Source: Mariniphaga anaerophila (GTDB lineage Bacteria; Bacteroidota; Bacteroidia; Bacteroidales; Prolixibacteraceae). From it: 64,000 bases of DNA. The notes beneath the pieces are model-generated. The model saw nothing but the letters and a program-made list of their open reading frames with translations. It was not told the DNA's origin and searched no databases. The DNA lies in contig NZ_FQUM01000004.1 in assembly GCF_900129025.1 (NCBI RefSeq), positions 186,001 through 250,000 of the forward strand, written 5' to 3'. Positions 52,250 to 61,058 of this stretch are shown in pieces. A program made the translations under genes and the position numbers. Position 1 is the first letter of the stretch. Each line of letters begins with the position of its first letter.

Positions 52250-52573
52250 ATGGAAGGGATTTTTGTACCGATAGGATTTTTTCTGGCAGCATTCGCCATA
52301 CTGTATGTTTTCTGGACTACACGCACAAAAGAGAGGCTTGCCCTCATCGAAAAAGGTGCTGATGCCAGTATTTTTAAAACAGAACCGTCTAAATTCGTTT
52401 TGCTTAAATGGGGTATCTTTTTAATCGGGTTAGCCATTGGTGTAATAACTGGGTTTGCACTGTCTAACCTGGTAAACGAAGTAGTTGCATTCTTTACCAT
52501 GATTTTCTTCTTCGGTGGAATAGGATTGATTGTTGCTCACGTTGTAACCTATTCGCTGGAGAAAAAAGAATAA
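52250..52573 (+). CDS. Small membrane protein, DUF6249-like
   Basis: This 107-residue protein has three hydrophobic segments: about residues 5-22, 50-70 and 76-98. The motif TRTKERLALIEKGADASIF between helices 1 and 2 is what I associate with DUF6249 membrane proteins of Bacteroidota, often found beside ECF sigma genes. Function unknown. It is divergent from the ECF sigma gene and followed by a terminator. Confidence 0.75.
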   Translation: MEGIFVPIGFFLAAFAILYVFWTTRTKERLALIEKGADASIFKTEPSKFVLLKWGIFLIGLAIGVITGFALSNLVNEVVAFFTMIFFFGGIGLIVAHVVTYSLEKKE

Positions 52574-52596
52574 ACAACAACGCAGTAACCATAAAG

Positions 52597-52628
52597 AAAA
52601 CGGATTTGGGAAACCAGGTCCGTTTTTT
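52597..52628 (+). terminator. Intrinsic terminator of the DUF6249-like gene
   Basis: The stem AAAACGGA/TCCGTTTT with a 14-base loop is followed by further Ts. It ends at the stop codon of the convergent M64 peptidase gene. Confidence 0.75.
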
Positions 52629-53901
52629 ATTTGCAATGAAAATCGATCACCCGCTGAATGGCATCAATACATACCGGGCAAAAACCTTCAGCCCGATTGC
52701 TTTTCATCCGACAATCCATTACCGGACTGTAGATTCCTTTTGCGGTGTAACCGCCACCTTCAAAAACCCCAACTGTGGCAGAAAATTTTGGTTTGCGAGG
52801 CGTTGGAATCGGAACAGACGATGCAACCATCGATTTCCACTTTTTGTCAAAATCGACCAAAGTTGTAAGGTTGGGTTCCCAAGGTTCAACTTCCAAATTG
52901 TAAAACTCTTCGTATGCTACCGACGATGTGTAATATTCGTCGCCCAACCCCGCAAATCCATGCCCAAACTCATGCACAAACACTTCTTTCGACAATAAAT
53001 TATCTGAAGTGCAAACACTCAAAAAGTTATAAAAGCCGCCACCGCCGTATCGTTCCGTGTTCACAAGCACATAAATATGATCGTAAGGAACGGCTGCTGC
53101 AGCATCGTAAATCGATTTCATATCGCTGGTTGTCAGGTAACGGTCGATATCAAAAGTGTAAAAAGTAGAATTGAAAATCGTATTCACATAAATACTTTCG
53201 CCGGGCACATCGGTTCCTGAATCAACAGAAGGAGTCAACAACGCAGTAACATTAAACTTATCCCGGTTCGATTTAAACGGTTCTTCTTCGAACAAGTAAC
53301 CGGTTACGCGCCGGGCGTCGCTTTTAAACTTTTCCATTTCGTTCAATGTGTATCCTTCTGCAAGAATAACCAAATCAACTTTTTCTGACGGAGCCCCGTT
53401 GTTTTCAATGGCAACCGCCTCGAAAGGCTGCGGATTTTCATCCAAAATAAAATAATCGGCAGGGTCAATTTCCTCTTCAAAAATTGTTTTAAAATTTCCG
53501 TCCCACTGCCGGGCTTCTATCTTAAAATTCACTTTATTTTTTGGGAAAGGAAAAATGGCGGCATGGTAAAAAGCTCGATTCATTTCCTTTGCTTCGGAAG
53601 TGGTTTGCCATTCCTGAAACAACGTGCTAAACCCTTTTGAAAACAATAACTTTTCTGATTCTGCATCAGAAACACAAAACCGGTAGGTTCCGTAACCAAA
53701 AGTATCAATCAGGTTAACCAGAGAGCCGGCCCAGTATGGCTCCTGTTTTATTTGCTGCGGATAAACCGTTACTTTATCGGAATTACCGCCAAGCAAAAAA
53801 TCAAACCTCAACGATTTCTTTTGAAAATATGTTGCAAAATCTTCTTGCCCAGACAAAAACATAGGTAGAGCCAAAAGAATAAAAAGGAACTTCTGCGCCA
53901 T
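52627..53901 (-). CDS. Exported M64-family metallopeptidase (IgA-peptidase-like fold)
   Basis: This 424-residue protein starts MAQKFLFILLALPMFLSGQ with a signal peptide. The start at 53901 is chosen over one four codons upstream. The catalytic domain (about residues 180-420) contains LVILAEGYTLNEMEKF, typical of M64, and the zinc motif HEFGHGFAGLGDEYY, with two His and the downstream Asp/Glu. The N-terminal part is a beta-rich M64 N-domain. M64 enzymes include the Clostridium ramosum IgA peptidase; the substrate here is unknown. It is divergent from the MscS gene. Confidence 0.93.
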   Translation of the reverse strand: MAQKFLFILLALPMFLSGQEDFATYFQKKSLRFDFLLGGNSDKVTVYPQQIKQEPYWAGSLVNLIDTFGYGTYRFCVSDAESEKLLFSKGFSTLFQEWQTTSEAKEMNRAFYHAAIFPFPKNKVNFKIEARQWDGNFKTIFEEEIDPADYFILDENPQPFEAVAIENNGAPSEKVDLVILAEGYTLNEMEKFKSDARRVTGYLFEEEPFKSNRDKFNVTALLTPSVDSGTDVPGESIYVNTIFNSTFYTFDIDRYLTTSDMKSIYDAAAAVPYDHIYVLVNTERYGGGGFYNFLSVCTSDNLLSKEVFVHEFGHGFAGLGDEYYTSSVAYEEFYNLEVEPWEPNLTTLVDFDKKWKSMVASSVPIPTPRKPKFSATVGVFEGGGYTAKGIYSPVMDCRMKSNRAEGFCPVCIDAIQRVIDFHCK

Positions 53902-53917
53902 AATCATCTGCATTTAC

Positions 53918-53925
53918 TATTTTTG
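53918..53925 (+). promoter_or_regulatory. Candidate -7 element of the MscS gene
   Basis: TATTTTTG matches TAnnTTTG and lies 30 bases before the MscS ATG. It is between the divergent starts of the M64 peptidase and MscS genes. Confidence 0.4.
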
Positions 53926-53954
53926 GCTAAATTATAAAAATATCAGTTTAACAA

Positions 53955-55307
53955 ATGGTCAGAACTCTTTATAAATTTCTGCTCGAAAGCATCAGGGAAA
54001 TAGATGGCATTGCAATGTTTGCAAAACCGGGAGCTGCTTTCATAACACTTATTATTATATTGATTGTGGCCTGGGCCGGGCATTACATTACAAAAAAGGT
54101 AACGTCTCGTATCTTCACAAAAATTGCAAAGCGTACAAAAACCACATGGGACGATATTATAGTCAGAAGAAAAGTATTTAGAAATCTTGCCCACCTGGTT
54201 CCGGCTCTGATTCTTTATTATGCCGCTGATTTTTCGTCCCCGTCAATTCACCAGGATTTAAGCGAACTTGACGCAGCAACGTTGAACGCTCTGTCTGCCG
54301 ATTACTATTTTGCACTGGCCGGAATTCTGACAAGGGTAGCGCAGGTGTATTTTGTTTTTATATTCATTTTTGTTTTGGATGCGCTGCTAAATTCGGGGCT
54401 CGACATATACAACACCACTCCGTACGGCAAGGATCGGCCCATAAAAGGGTACATTCAACTGGCCAAAATTCTCGTTTTTTCGTTGTCGGCAATATTAATT
54501 ATCGCCATTCTGCTCGACCGCGACCCGACTGTTTTACTTGCCGGACTTGGAGCAATGGGGGCTGTCATCCTACTCATTTTTAAGGATTCGATACTGGGGT
54601 TTGTGGCATCCATCCAGCTCTCCGGAAACAACATGGTTAAACTTGGCGATTGGGTTGAAATGCGCAGCAGAGGAGCCGACGGAACAGTTATCGATATTAC
54701 TCTGAATACGGTAAAAATCCAGAACTGGGATCGCACCATTTCAACTATCCCCACCTACTCCATGGTAAGTGAGTCGTTTATTAACTGGAAAGGAATGGAA
54801 GAATCTGGGGGAAGGCGTATAAAACGGGCCATTAATATTGACATGACCAGCATCAAACTTTGCGACAGTGCGCTCATGAACCGGCTGGAAAAATTTCTTC
54901 TAATTCGCGATTATGTCAGAAATAAGGAAGAGGAGATAAAACAATACAACAAGCAAAAAAATATTTCAGACGACGATATCATTAGCGGCAGAAGACAAAC
55001 CAACATTGGCGTTTTCAGAAAATATCTGGAGGTGTACCTGCAACAGCACCCAATGGTTAACACCGACATGACTTTTATCGTGCGACATCTTCAGCCTTCA
55101 GAAAAAGGACTGCCCGTGGAAATTTATGTGTTTTGCAAAGACAAAGCATGGGCCAGGTACGAATCTATCCAGGCCGATATTTTCGACCACATCCTTGCGG
55201 TAATTCCCGAATTTGATCTGCGGGTTTTCCAGGAGCCGTCAGGGGCAGACATCTCCGGGGCTTTATCAAAATATTATAGCACAAACAGTTTCAACAATAA
55301 GTCTTAG
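53955..55307 (+). CDS. MscS-family mechanosensitive channel
   Basis: This 450-residue inner-membrane protein has four to five hydrophobic segments (about residues 25-45, 70-90, 110-145 and 165-215) and the pore-lining/beta-domain stretch LAGLGAMGAVILLIFKDSI, then FVASIQLSGNNMVKLGDWVEM. The C-terminal cytosolic part has a long insert (IKLCDSALMNRL ... EVYLQQHPMVNTD) seen in YbdG-like MscS proteins, which are larger than E. coli MscS. YbdG-type channels open under mild hypo-osmotic stress. It is a single gene. Confidence 0.92.
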   Translation: MVRTLYKFLLESIREIDGIAMFAKPGAAFITLIIILIVAWAGHYITKKVTSRIFTKIAKRTKTTWDDIIVRRKVFRNLAHLVPALILYYAADFSSPSIHQDLSELDAATLNALSADYYFALAGILTRVAQVYFVFIFIFVLDALLNSGLDIYNTTPYGKDRPIKGYIQLAKILVFSLSAILIIAILLDRDPTVLLAGLGAMGAVILLIFKDSILGFVASIQLSGNNMVKLGDWVEMRSRGADGTVIDITLNTVKIQNWDRTISTIPTYSMVSESFINWKGMEESGGRRIKRAINIDMTSIKLCDSALMNRLEKFLLIRDYVRNKEEEIKQYNKQKNISDDDIISGRRQTNIGVFRKYLEVYLQQHPMVNTDMTFIVRHLQPSEKGLPVEIYVFCKDKAWARYESIQADIFDHILAVIPEFDLRVFQEPSGADISGALSKYYSTNSFNNKS

Positions 55308-55338
55308 TTAGAGATACAAGAATATAAGGCTTTCCTGA

Positions 55339-55367
55339 TTTGCAATTGTAAATTTTTCCTACTTTTG
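55339..55367 (+). promoter_or_regulatory. Candidate promoter of the first Lrp/AsnC gene
   Basis: TTTG at 55339-55342 and TACTTTTG at 55360-55367 are separated by 17 bases, close to the Bacteroidota promoter layout. The start codon follows 20 bases later. Confidence 0.5.
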
Positions 55368-55387
55368 CTTTATAATTTGAAACTCAA

Positions 55388-55885
55388 ATGGAAAATAAAA
55401 ACATGGATAAATCAGACTATCTGGAACAAGCCGCTGACATTGACCAACTAGATGAAAAAATACTAAAATTAATCACCAAAAATGCGCGTATACCATTTTT
55501 GGAAGTTGCCAGAGAATGCGGTGTATCAGGTGCTGCTATTCACCAACGCGTGCAGCGACTTCTAAATATAGGAGTAATTACAGGCAGCGAATTCACCGTA
55601 AATCCGCAAAAGTTGGGATACAACACTTGTGCTTACATGGGTATTTATCTTGAAAAAGCCAAATACCACCGGCAGGTAGTTGCTGCCATGCGCGATATTC
55701 CGGAGATAGTTGAATGTCATTACACAACAGGGCAATATGCGATTTTCATTAAAATCCAGACAAAAACCAATAAACACCTGAAAAAGATTATCGACAGTCA
55801 GCTTCAGGAAATTGAAGGAATCGCCCGCACCGAGACTTTCATGTCGCTGGAAATGGACTTTAAACGGCAAGTGCCGATACAATAA
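55388..55885 (+). CDS. Lrp/AsnC family transcriptional regulator
   Basis: This 165-residue regulator has an N-terminal helix-turn-helix (LDEKILKLITKNARIPFLEV ... GAAIHQRVQRL) and a C-terminal RAM/ACT-like effector domain (about residues 85-160). It is highly similar to the second regulator at 57501-57968; both share the stretch IPEIVECHYTTGQYAIF. The two flank the ammonium transporter gene, so nitrogen or amino-acid control of amtB is likely but inferred. The gene is followed by a bidirectional terminator. Confidence 0.95.
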   Translation: MENKNMDKSDYLEQAADIDQLDEKILKLITKNARIPFLEVARECGVSGAAIHQRVQRLLNIGVITGSEFTVNPQKLGYNTCAYMGIYLEKAKYHRQVVAAMRDIPEIVECHYTTGQYAIFIKIQTKTNKHLKKIIDSQLQEIEGIARTETFMSLEMDFKRQVPIQ

Positions 55886-55915
55886 AAAAGCCGGGAATAT
55901 TAACCCGGCTTTTTT
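55886..55915. terminator. Bidirectional terminator between Lrp and amtB
   Basis: The stem AAAAGCCGGG/CCCGGCTTTT with an 8-base loop and A/T tracts on both sides serves the convergent Lrp and ammonium transporter genes. Confidence 0.9.
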
Positions 55916-55919
55916 ATTG

Positions 55920-57254
55920 CTATTCGCTTTTATAGACAAAATCATACGATTCGTCGTGCTGACTGATGTCCAACCCAATTTTTTCGCCTTGCGGAGAAAT
56001 GCGCATTGGAACTATCAAATCAGTTATTTTATACATGAGCAACGAACCGCCAAAAGTAAAAATACTAACAATTACCAACGCAAGCAGATGATAAAGGAAC
56101 GTAGTTACCTCTCCGTGTATAAGTCCGACATCAGCGGCAAAAATGGCCGTTCCGAGCATTCCGGTAATTCCACCCATTCCATGTGCGGGAAACACGTCCA
56201 GCGTGTCGTCAAGTGTTGATTTTGTACGTAGAGTAATGGCATAATTACTAATTATTGCAGCCATTACACCAATAAAAATACTGGAGCCCACATCAACAAA
56301 ACCAGCTGCCGGCGTAATGGCCACAAGCCCTACTACCAACCCAATTGATGCCCCAACGGCAGACGGCTTAATTCCTTTGGCTGCGTCGTAAAAAATCCAG
56401 GTCAGCATAGCTGCTGCAGATGCCGTGTTGGTATTTACCAAAGCATGTGCTGCAACCGAGTCGGCAGCAAGTGCAGACCCTGCATTAAACCCAAACCAGC
56501 CAAACCAAAGCATTCCTGCGCCCAACAAAATATACGGAATGTTTGCCGGCTTAAACTTCGTACCAGCATCTTTTCTTCGCCCCAGAAAAATAGCCCCGGC
56601 CAGCGCTGCAAACCCGGCCGACATATGCACAACCGTGCCTCCGGCAAAATCAAGAACGCCCCAGTTTCTCAGAAAACCATTCGGATGCCAGGTCCAGTGA
56701 GCCAGCGGAGAATAGATAAATATCAAAAAAAGGCAAATAAAAAGCATATAGGCTCGAAATCGTACTCGTCCGGCAAACGACCCGGTAATAAGCGCCGGAG
56801 TAATGATGGCAAACTTCAGTTGAAACATGGCAAACACCGCCAACGGAAAGGTTGGAGAAAAATCGGGATGTGTTCCTCCTCCAACTCCCCGAAACATAAA
56901 AAATGTAAGCGGATTGCCGAAGAAACCATATCCTTCCCCTCCCACGCTATCGCCAAAAGCAATACTAAAACCAACTATCACCCAGAGCACGCTTACAATA
57001 CCCATTGCCACAAAACTTTGAAGCATGGTTGAAATAATATGGCGAGGCTGCATCATCCCGCCATAAAAAAACGCCAGACCCGGTGTCATTAGCAAAACAA
57101 GTGCAGTTGCGGTAAGCATCCACGCAGTGTCGCCTGCCACCAAATCAGAATAATCCTGATCAAAAGCTCCTGAGGGTAAAACAACTCCTAAGAAGGCTGA
57201 CAATATAATCAGCCCTAAAATCAGCCACCACTTCTTTGTACTTTTCATAGTCAT
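55920..57254 (-). CDS. amtB: Ammonium transporter (Amt family)
   Basis: This 444-residue polytopic inner-membrane protein has about eleven helices. Its N-terminal hydrophobic segment may be a cleaved signal. Family features include DTAWMLTATALVLLMTPGLA, the His in GGTVVHMSAG of the substrate pore and AHGMGGITGMLGTAIF near helix 10. It lets ammonium or ammonia enter for assimilation. No GlnK/PII gene lies next to it in this window, unlike many bacterial amtB operons. It lies between two Lrp-type regulators. Confidence 0.96.
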   Translation of the reverse strand: MTMKSTKKWWLILGLIILSAFLGVVLPSGAFDQDYSDLVAGDTAWMLTATALVLLMTPGLAFFYGGMMQPRHIISTMLQSFVAMGIVSVLWVIVGFSIAFGDSVGGEGYGFFGNPLTFFMFRGVGGGTHPDFSPTFPLAVFAMFQLKFAIITPALITGSFAGRVRFRAYMLFICLFLIFIYSPLAHWTWHPNGFLRNWGVLDFAGGTVVHMSAGFAALAGAIFLGRRKDAGTKFKPANIPYILLGAGMLWFGWFGFNAGSALAADSVAAHALVNTNTASAAAMLTWIFYDAAKGIKPSAVGASIGLVVGLVAITPAAGFVDVGSSIFIGVMAAIISNYAITLRTKSTLDDTLDVFPAHGMGGITGMLGTAIFAADVGLIHGEVTTFLYHLLALVIVSIFTFGGSLLMYKITDLIVPMRISPQGEKIGLDISQHDESYDFVYKSE

Positions 57255-57474
57255 CTTTTTAGTCTAATTCTGTCTTATTGATAATTACTTCGCAATAAAA
57301 ATATCATTTTGATAAATTTAAAATCAAATTTAATCTTTTTATCACAACAAGGCAATACGAATTAACATTTAGATAACAAACACACATTCCACAGTAAACA
57401 ACTGTTTCGAAGCTTCAATTGAAAAATATCTCACTCCCGACGCGGGCTAAAGCGCTTTTTAATTGGTTTTTTTC

Positions 57475-57482
57475 TATTTTTG
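57475..57482 (+). promoter_or_regulatory. Candidate -7 element of the second Lrp/AsnC gene
   Basis: TATTTTTG matches TAnnTTTG and lies 18 bases before the ATG at 57501. The rest of 57255-57474 is AT-rich, with a small GCGC palindrome, and carries no supported gene. Confidence 0.45.
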
Positions 57483-57500
57483 ATCGAAAATTAATGAGAG

Positions 57501-57968
57501 ATGACCTTAAAGAACAGCTTAGACGATATTGACTTAAAAATTCTGGATATTATTACTCAAAATGCACGCATTCCTTTTAAAGACGTTGCCAAAGAAGTTG
57601 GAATATCCAGAGCAGCTGTACACCAACGAGTTAACAGAATGATTGACCTGAAAGTTATAATTGGCTCAGGATATCACATCAACCCCAACAAAGTGGAATT
57701 TAAAACCTGTAGTTATATAGGCGTATTTCTGGAGAAGGGGGGACTGTTCACCGAAGTTGTGGAACGGCTAAAAGAAATTCCGGAAATAGTAGAGTGCCAC
57801 TATACGACAGGCCAATATGCTATTTTTGTGAAAGTTTACGCAAAAGATAACGAACACCTAAAACGGATATTAAGCAACCATGTACAGAAAATTCAGGGAA
57901 TTGCAAGTACAGAAACCTTCATTTCGCTGGAACAAACATTTAAGCGCACAATTCCCGTAAACAGCTAA
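57501..57968 (+). CDS. Lrp/AsnC family transcriptional regulator (paralogue)
   Basis: This 155-residue regulator has a helix-turn-helix (DLKILDIITQNARIPFKDV ... RAAVHQRVNRM) and a RAM effector domain. It resembles the regulator at 55388-55885 along its full length, with an identical EIPEIVECHYTTGQYAIF core, so the pair arose by duplication around amtB. The N-terminus is ten residues shorter. Its stop overlaps the end of the convergent RlmB gene by four bases. Confidence 0.95.
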   Translation: MTLKNSLDDIDLKILDIITQNARIPFKDVAKEVGISRAAVHQRVNRMIDLKVIIGSGYHINPNKVEFKTCSYIGVFLEKGGLFTEVVERLKEIPEIVECHYTTGQYAIFVKVYAKDNEHLKRILSNHVQKIQGIASTETFISLEQTFKRTIPVNS

Positions 57969-58699
57969 TTTCGCTGGCGCACCGCTTCGTAAATCATTAA
58001 CGCCGCAGCCACAGAAACATTCAGCGACTCTATTTTTCCGAACAGGGGGATTTTCACCTGCTCGTCGGTTAAATCCAGAACCGATGCTGATATTCCTACA
58101 TCTTCGGCTCCCATAATGATTGCAAGCGGCATGTTCATTTCTGCCCGGGTATAGTTTTCTGTTGCTTTTTCGGTAGCAGCCACTATTTTTATGCCCGAAT
58201 CTTTCAAAAAACGAATTGCCGACGACAAACTTTTCACCTTGCAAACGGGGACAGAATGGAGCGCTCCTGCCGATGTTTTTACCGCATCGGCACCAATGCG
58301 CGCCATGCCTTTTTCCGGAATAATTACCGCATGAACACCTGCACACTCTGCTGTTCGCACAATGGCTCCAAAATTCCGGACATCAGTCACCTGGTCGAGA
58401 ATGAGCAGCAAAGGTTCAACTCCTGCTTCGTACAACCCGGGCAAGAGATTCTCCAGACTGGCAAATTCTACTGCTGCAATATAGGCAAGTACCCCCTGAT
58501 GATTTTTACGGGTAACGCGGTTTATTTTCTCGATTGGCACAAACTGATACGGGATGTTGTTTTCTTTTACTAACTGAAAAAGCTCTGAAAACAAAGAATT
58601 ATCAATTCCTTTTTTCAGAAGAACTTTTTCAATGTTCTTCCCGTTCTTAATCGCTTCAATAACTGCTCGTGTTCCAAATATAAAATCGTCTTTGCTCAT
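57965..58699 (-). CDS. rlmB: 23S rRNA (guanosine(2251)-2'-O)-methyltransferase, TrmH family
   Basis: This 244-residue SPOUT methyltransferase has the substrate-binding N-domain (FIFGTRAVIEAIKNGKNIEK) and the knotted catalytic domain with DVRNFGAIVRTAECAGVHAV, IIMGAEDVGIS and the knot KIESLNVSVAAALMIYE. The start ATG overlaps the stop of the ABC-F gene (TAATG), so translation is coupled and the two are in one operon. It methylates G2251 of 23S rRNA near the peptidyl-transferase centre. Confidence 0.94.
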   Translation of the reverse strand: MSKDDFIFGTRAVIEAIKNGKNIEKVLLKKGIDNSLFSELFQLVKENNIPYQFVPIEKINRVTRKNHQGVLAYIAAVEFASLENLLPGLYEAGVEPLLLILDQVTDVRNFGAIVRTAECAGVHAVIIPEKGMARIGADAVKTSAGALHSVPVCKVKSLSSAIRFLKDSGIKIVAATEKATENYTRAEMNMPLAIIMGAEDVGISASVLDLTDEQVKIPLFGKIESLNVSVAAALMIYEAVRQRN

Positions 58700-60651
58700 T
58701 ACCAATCTTTTTTATTTTTCCAATTTTCAAGTTCCTCGTGGGCATTTTCCCACTGCTCCATTGTTTTTGCCAATTCTTTTTTCTTTATCTCGTAGCGCTC
58801 GTAAATATCTACGTCATCAACTTTTTCGGGTTTCGACAATTGTTCATCCATTCCTGCAATTTCGGATTCGAGCAATTCTATTGACTTTTCGATTTCCGCA
58901 ATTGTTTTTTCCGCCTTCGAAATACTACGATTAACTTCTTTCCTTTCTTCAAAACTCAGGCCCTGCGCCTGGCTCCCCTGCTTTGATTTTTCGTTTGCAG
59001 AAACACCGGAAGCGCCAGAAGGCATTTCCAATTCTTTTAAAGAATCCATCTTCTTTTTCTGAAGAAATGCATAGATGCCGCCGAGATGCTGTTTTATTTT
59101 TTTATTTCGAAATTCATAAACGCAATCTACCATTCCATCAAGGAACTCACGGTCGTGCGAAACCACGATTACCGTGCCCGGAAATTGAATAAGAGCATCC
59201 TTCAAAATTTCTTTCGACCGCATATCCAGATGGTTGGTCGGCTCATCCAAAACCAAAAGATTTACGGGTTCAAGCATTAAACGAATCATTGCCAGCCTCG
59301 ACTTTTCGCCACCGCTTAATACTTTTACTTTTTTATCGGCATCTTCTCCCGAGAACAAAAACGCCCCGAGAATATCGCGTATTTTTGTGCGGACATCACC
59401 CGTTGCAATTTCATCAATTGTATCAAAAACCGTCAATTCTCCATCGAGCAATCGCGCCTGGTTTTGAGCAAAATACCCCACTTTGACATTATGCCCTACT
59501 TTTAAACTTCCCGAAAAATCCAATTGCTGAAGAATAATTTTCACCAACGTTGTTTTTCCTTCACCATTTCTTCCAACAAAAGCAATTTTATCTCCACTTT
59601 CAACCTGCAAATCAATACCACTCAAAACCAGATGGTCGCCATACTTTTTAGTAACATTTTTTGCTTCCAGCACTACTTTTCCCGAGCGCGGAGGAGGTGG
59701 AAATTTAATTTTTAACGCAGCATTATCTTCTTCTTCAATTTCAATCCGATCTAATCTTTCCAGTTGTCTTATTCGAGACTGAACCTGAACAGCTTTTGTG
59801 GCTTTGTACCTGAACCGTTCAATAAATTTTTCGGTATCCTCAATCATTTTCTGCTGATTGCGATATGCGGACAGTTGAATCTCGCGCTGTTCCTGTTTCC
59901 ACTCCATAAAAGCAGAATAATTCATATTCTGATCGGTAATTTTTCCGAGAGAAATTTCCAGTGTGCGATTACAAACTGCATTCAGAAATGCCTTATCGTG
60001 CGAAACCAGAACTACCGAGCCTTTATAGCTTTTCAAAAAATCTTCAAGCCACTGAATCGATTCAATATCGAGGTGATTCGTCGGCTCATCAAGTAATATA
60101 ACATCTGGTTTCTTTAACAGCAATTTTGCAAGCTCAACCCGCATTCTCCAGCCGCCGCTAAACTCTGCGGTTGACCGGTTAAAATCGCTCCGTTCGAAAC
60201 CCAACCCCAAAAGCGTTTGTTCCATATCAGCCTGAAACGAATCTCCACCAAGGATAGTGAACCTCTCGTTCAGCTCTGAAAGCAAATTCAGCTTATTCAA
60301 ATACTCGTCTGATTCGAAATCAATTGCATTTGAAATATCTGAATTGAGCCCTGAAATTTGCTTTTCAATGGAAAGCAACTCTTCAAATGCGAGCATGGTT
60401 TCACCCAAAAGTGAATTTCTATCAGTCAACTTCATCTCCTGCGGAAGATAGCCAACGGTTGTTCCTTTGGGAATATTTATACTGCCGGAAGAAGGTTCCA
60501 GCACTCCCGAAATTAATTTCAACAGGGTTGTTTTTCCTGCTCCGTTTTTCCCGACCAGCCCAATTCTGTCGTCCTGCCGAACCAAAAAACTGGCATCCTT
60601 CAACAAATCAAAACCGCCGAAACTTATCTGTACTTTATCTAATGATATCAT
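58699..60651 (-). CDS. ABC-F family ATP-binding protein
   Basis: This 650-residue cytosolic protein has two ABC cassettes without membrane domains. The first has GKNGAGKTTLLK and FSGGWRMRVELAKLL, the second GRNGEGKTTLVK and LSGGEKSRLAMIRLM; both have LDEPTNHLD. The linker between them is Lys/Arg-rich and the C-terminal ~80 residues are a charged coiled coil. The start is the ATG at 60651, before MISLDKVQISF. ABC-F proteins act on the ribosome in translation; a few give antibiotic protection. General similarity to Uup/YdiF favours a housekeeping role. It is in an operon with rlmB. Confidence 0.93.
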   Translation of the reverse strand: MISLDKVQISFGGFDLLKDASFLVRQDDRIGLVGKNGAGKTTLLKLISGVLEPSSGSINIPKGTTVGYLPQEMKLTDRNSLLGETMLAFEELLSIEKQISGLNSDISNAIDFESDEYLNKLNLLSELNERFTILGGDSFQADMEQTLLGLGFERSDFNRSTAEFSGGWRMRVELAKLLLKKPDVILLDEPTNHLDIESIQWLEDFLKSYKGSVVLVSHDKAFLNAVCNRTLEISLGKITDQNMNYSAFMEWKQEQREIQLSAYRNQQKMIEDTEKFIERFRYKATKAVQVQSRIRQLERLDRIEIEEEDNAALKIKFPPPPRSGKVVLEAKNVTKKYGDHLVLSGIDLQVESGDKIAFVGRNGEGKTTLVKIILQQLDFSGSLKVGHNVKVGYFAQNQARLLDGELTVFDTIDEIATGDVRTKIRDILGAFLFSGEDADKKVKVLSGGEKSRLAMIRLMLEPVNLLVLDEPTNHLDMRSKEILKDALIQFPGTVIVVSHDREFLDGMVDCVYEFRNKKIKQHLGGIYAFLQKKKMDSLKELEMPSGASGVSANEKSKQGSQAQGLSFEERKEVNRSISKAEKTIAEIEKSIELLESEIAGMDEQLSKPEKVDDVDIYERYEIKKKELAKTMEQWENAHEELENWKNKKDW

Positions 60652-60712
60652 TTTCTTATAACAATGCGGCCAAAGATAACTATTAAAGCGCAATTGAAAA
60701 TCAAAAAAATCA

Positions 60713-60877
60713 GGCAAAAAAAATACCCTTTCGGGTATAAAAGGAAGGGGAAAGCTATGGACGCTTTTTGAAGATGATTGATGATTTACAAACCCCTAAA
60801 CACAAAACCAATCATAAATACAGAAGATGCTTTCCCCTTTTTAAGTTCTATTTCTGAAAATAAAACCAACCATTAAA
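60713..60877 (-). ncRNA. Candidate structured small RNA upstream of the ABC-F gene
   Basis: On the minus strand a TATATTTG element (60884-60891) precedes about 165 bases without coding potential that end in a clean intrinsic terminator. The terminator is a 6-bp stem ATACCC/GGGTAT closed by a GAAA tetraloop, then eight Ts. Within the RNA, AAGGGGAAAGC (60829-60840 region) pairs with GCTTTCCCCTT (60745-60755 region) over 11 bases. Inside it ATGATTG pairs with CAATCAT across a large internal loop. The closing stem, open bubble and inner stem recall 6S-type RNAs, but I cannot assign a family. Confidence 0.5.
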
Positions 60878-60883
60878 TCATAA

Positions 60884-60891
60884 CAAATATA
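60884..60891 (-). promoter_or_regulatory. Candidate -7 element for the structured RNA
   Basis: On the minus strand TATATTTG matches TAnnTTTG. A -33 element at the usual distance is weak. Confidence 0.4.
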
Positions 60892-61039
60892 AACAAAAAA
60901 CTTTCTACTTCGGAAGTAAACGATTCACAAAAAGTCCAAATATTGAATGAGATCCATTGTTTTTCCCAAAATGGGAAATTAAGTTTTTTATCGGGAATCG
61001 GATTTTTCACATCAACAACCGGCAATAGCCTATAAACAT

Positions 61040-61047
61040 TATATTTG
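61040..61047 (+). promoter_or_regulatory. Candidate -7 element of rlmD
   Basis: TATATTTG matches TAnnTTTG and lies 11 bases before the rlmD start codon, which implies a very short 5' leader. Confidence 0.5.
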
Positions 61048-61058
61048 CAAAAAAAAGA

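Noticed and set aside
56445-57032. A 195-codon plus-strand frame opposite amtB
   Set aside because: It is a Lys/Pro-rich shadow of a membrane protein gene on the other strand.
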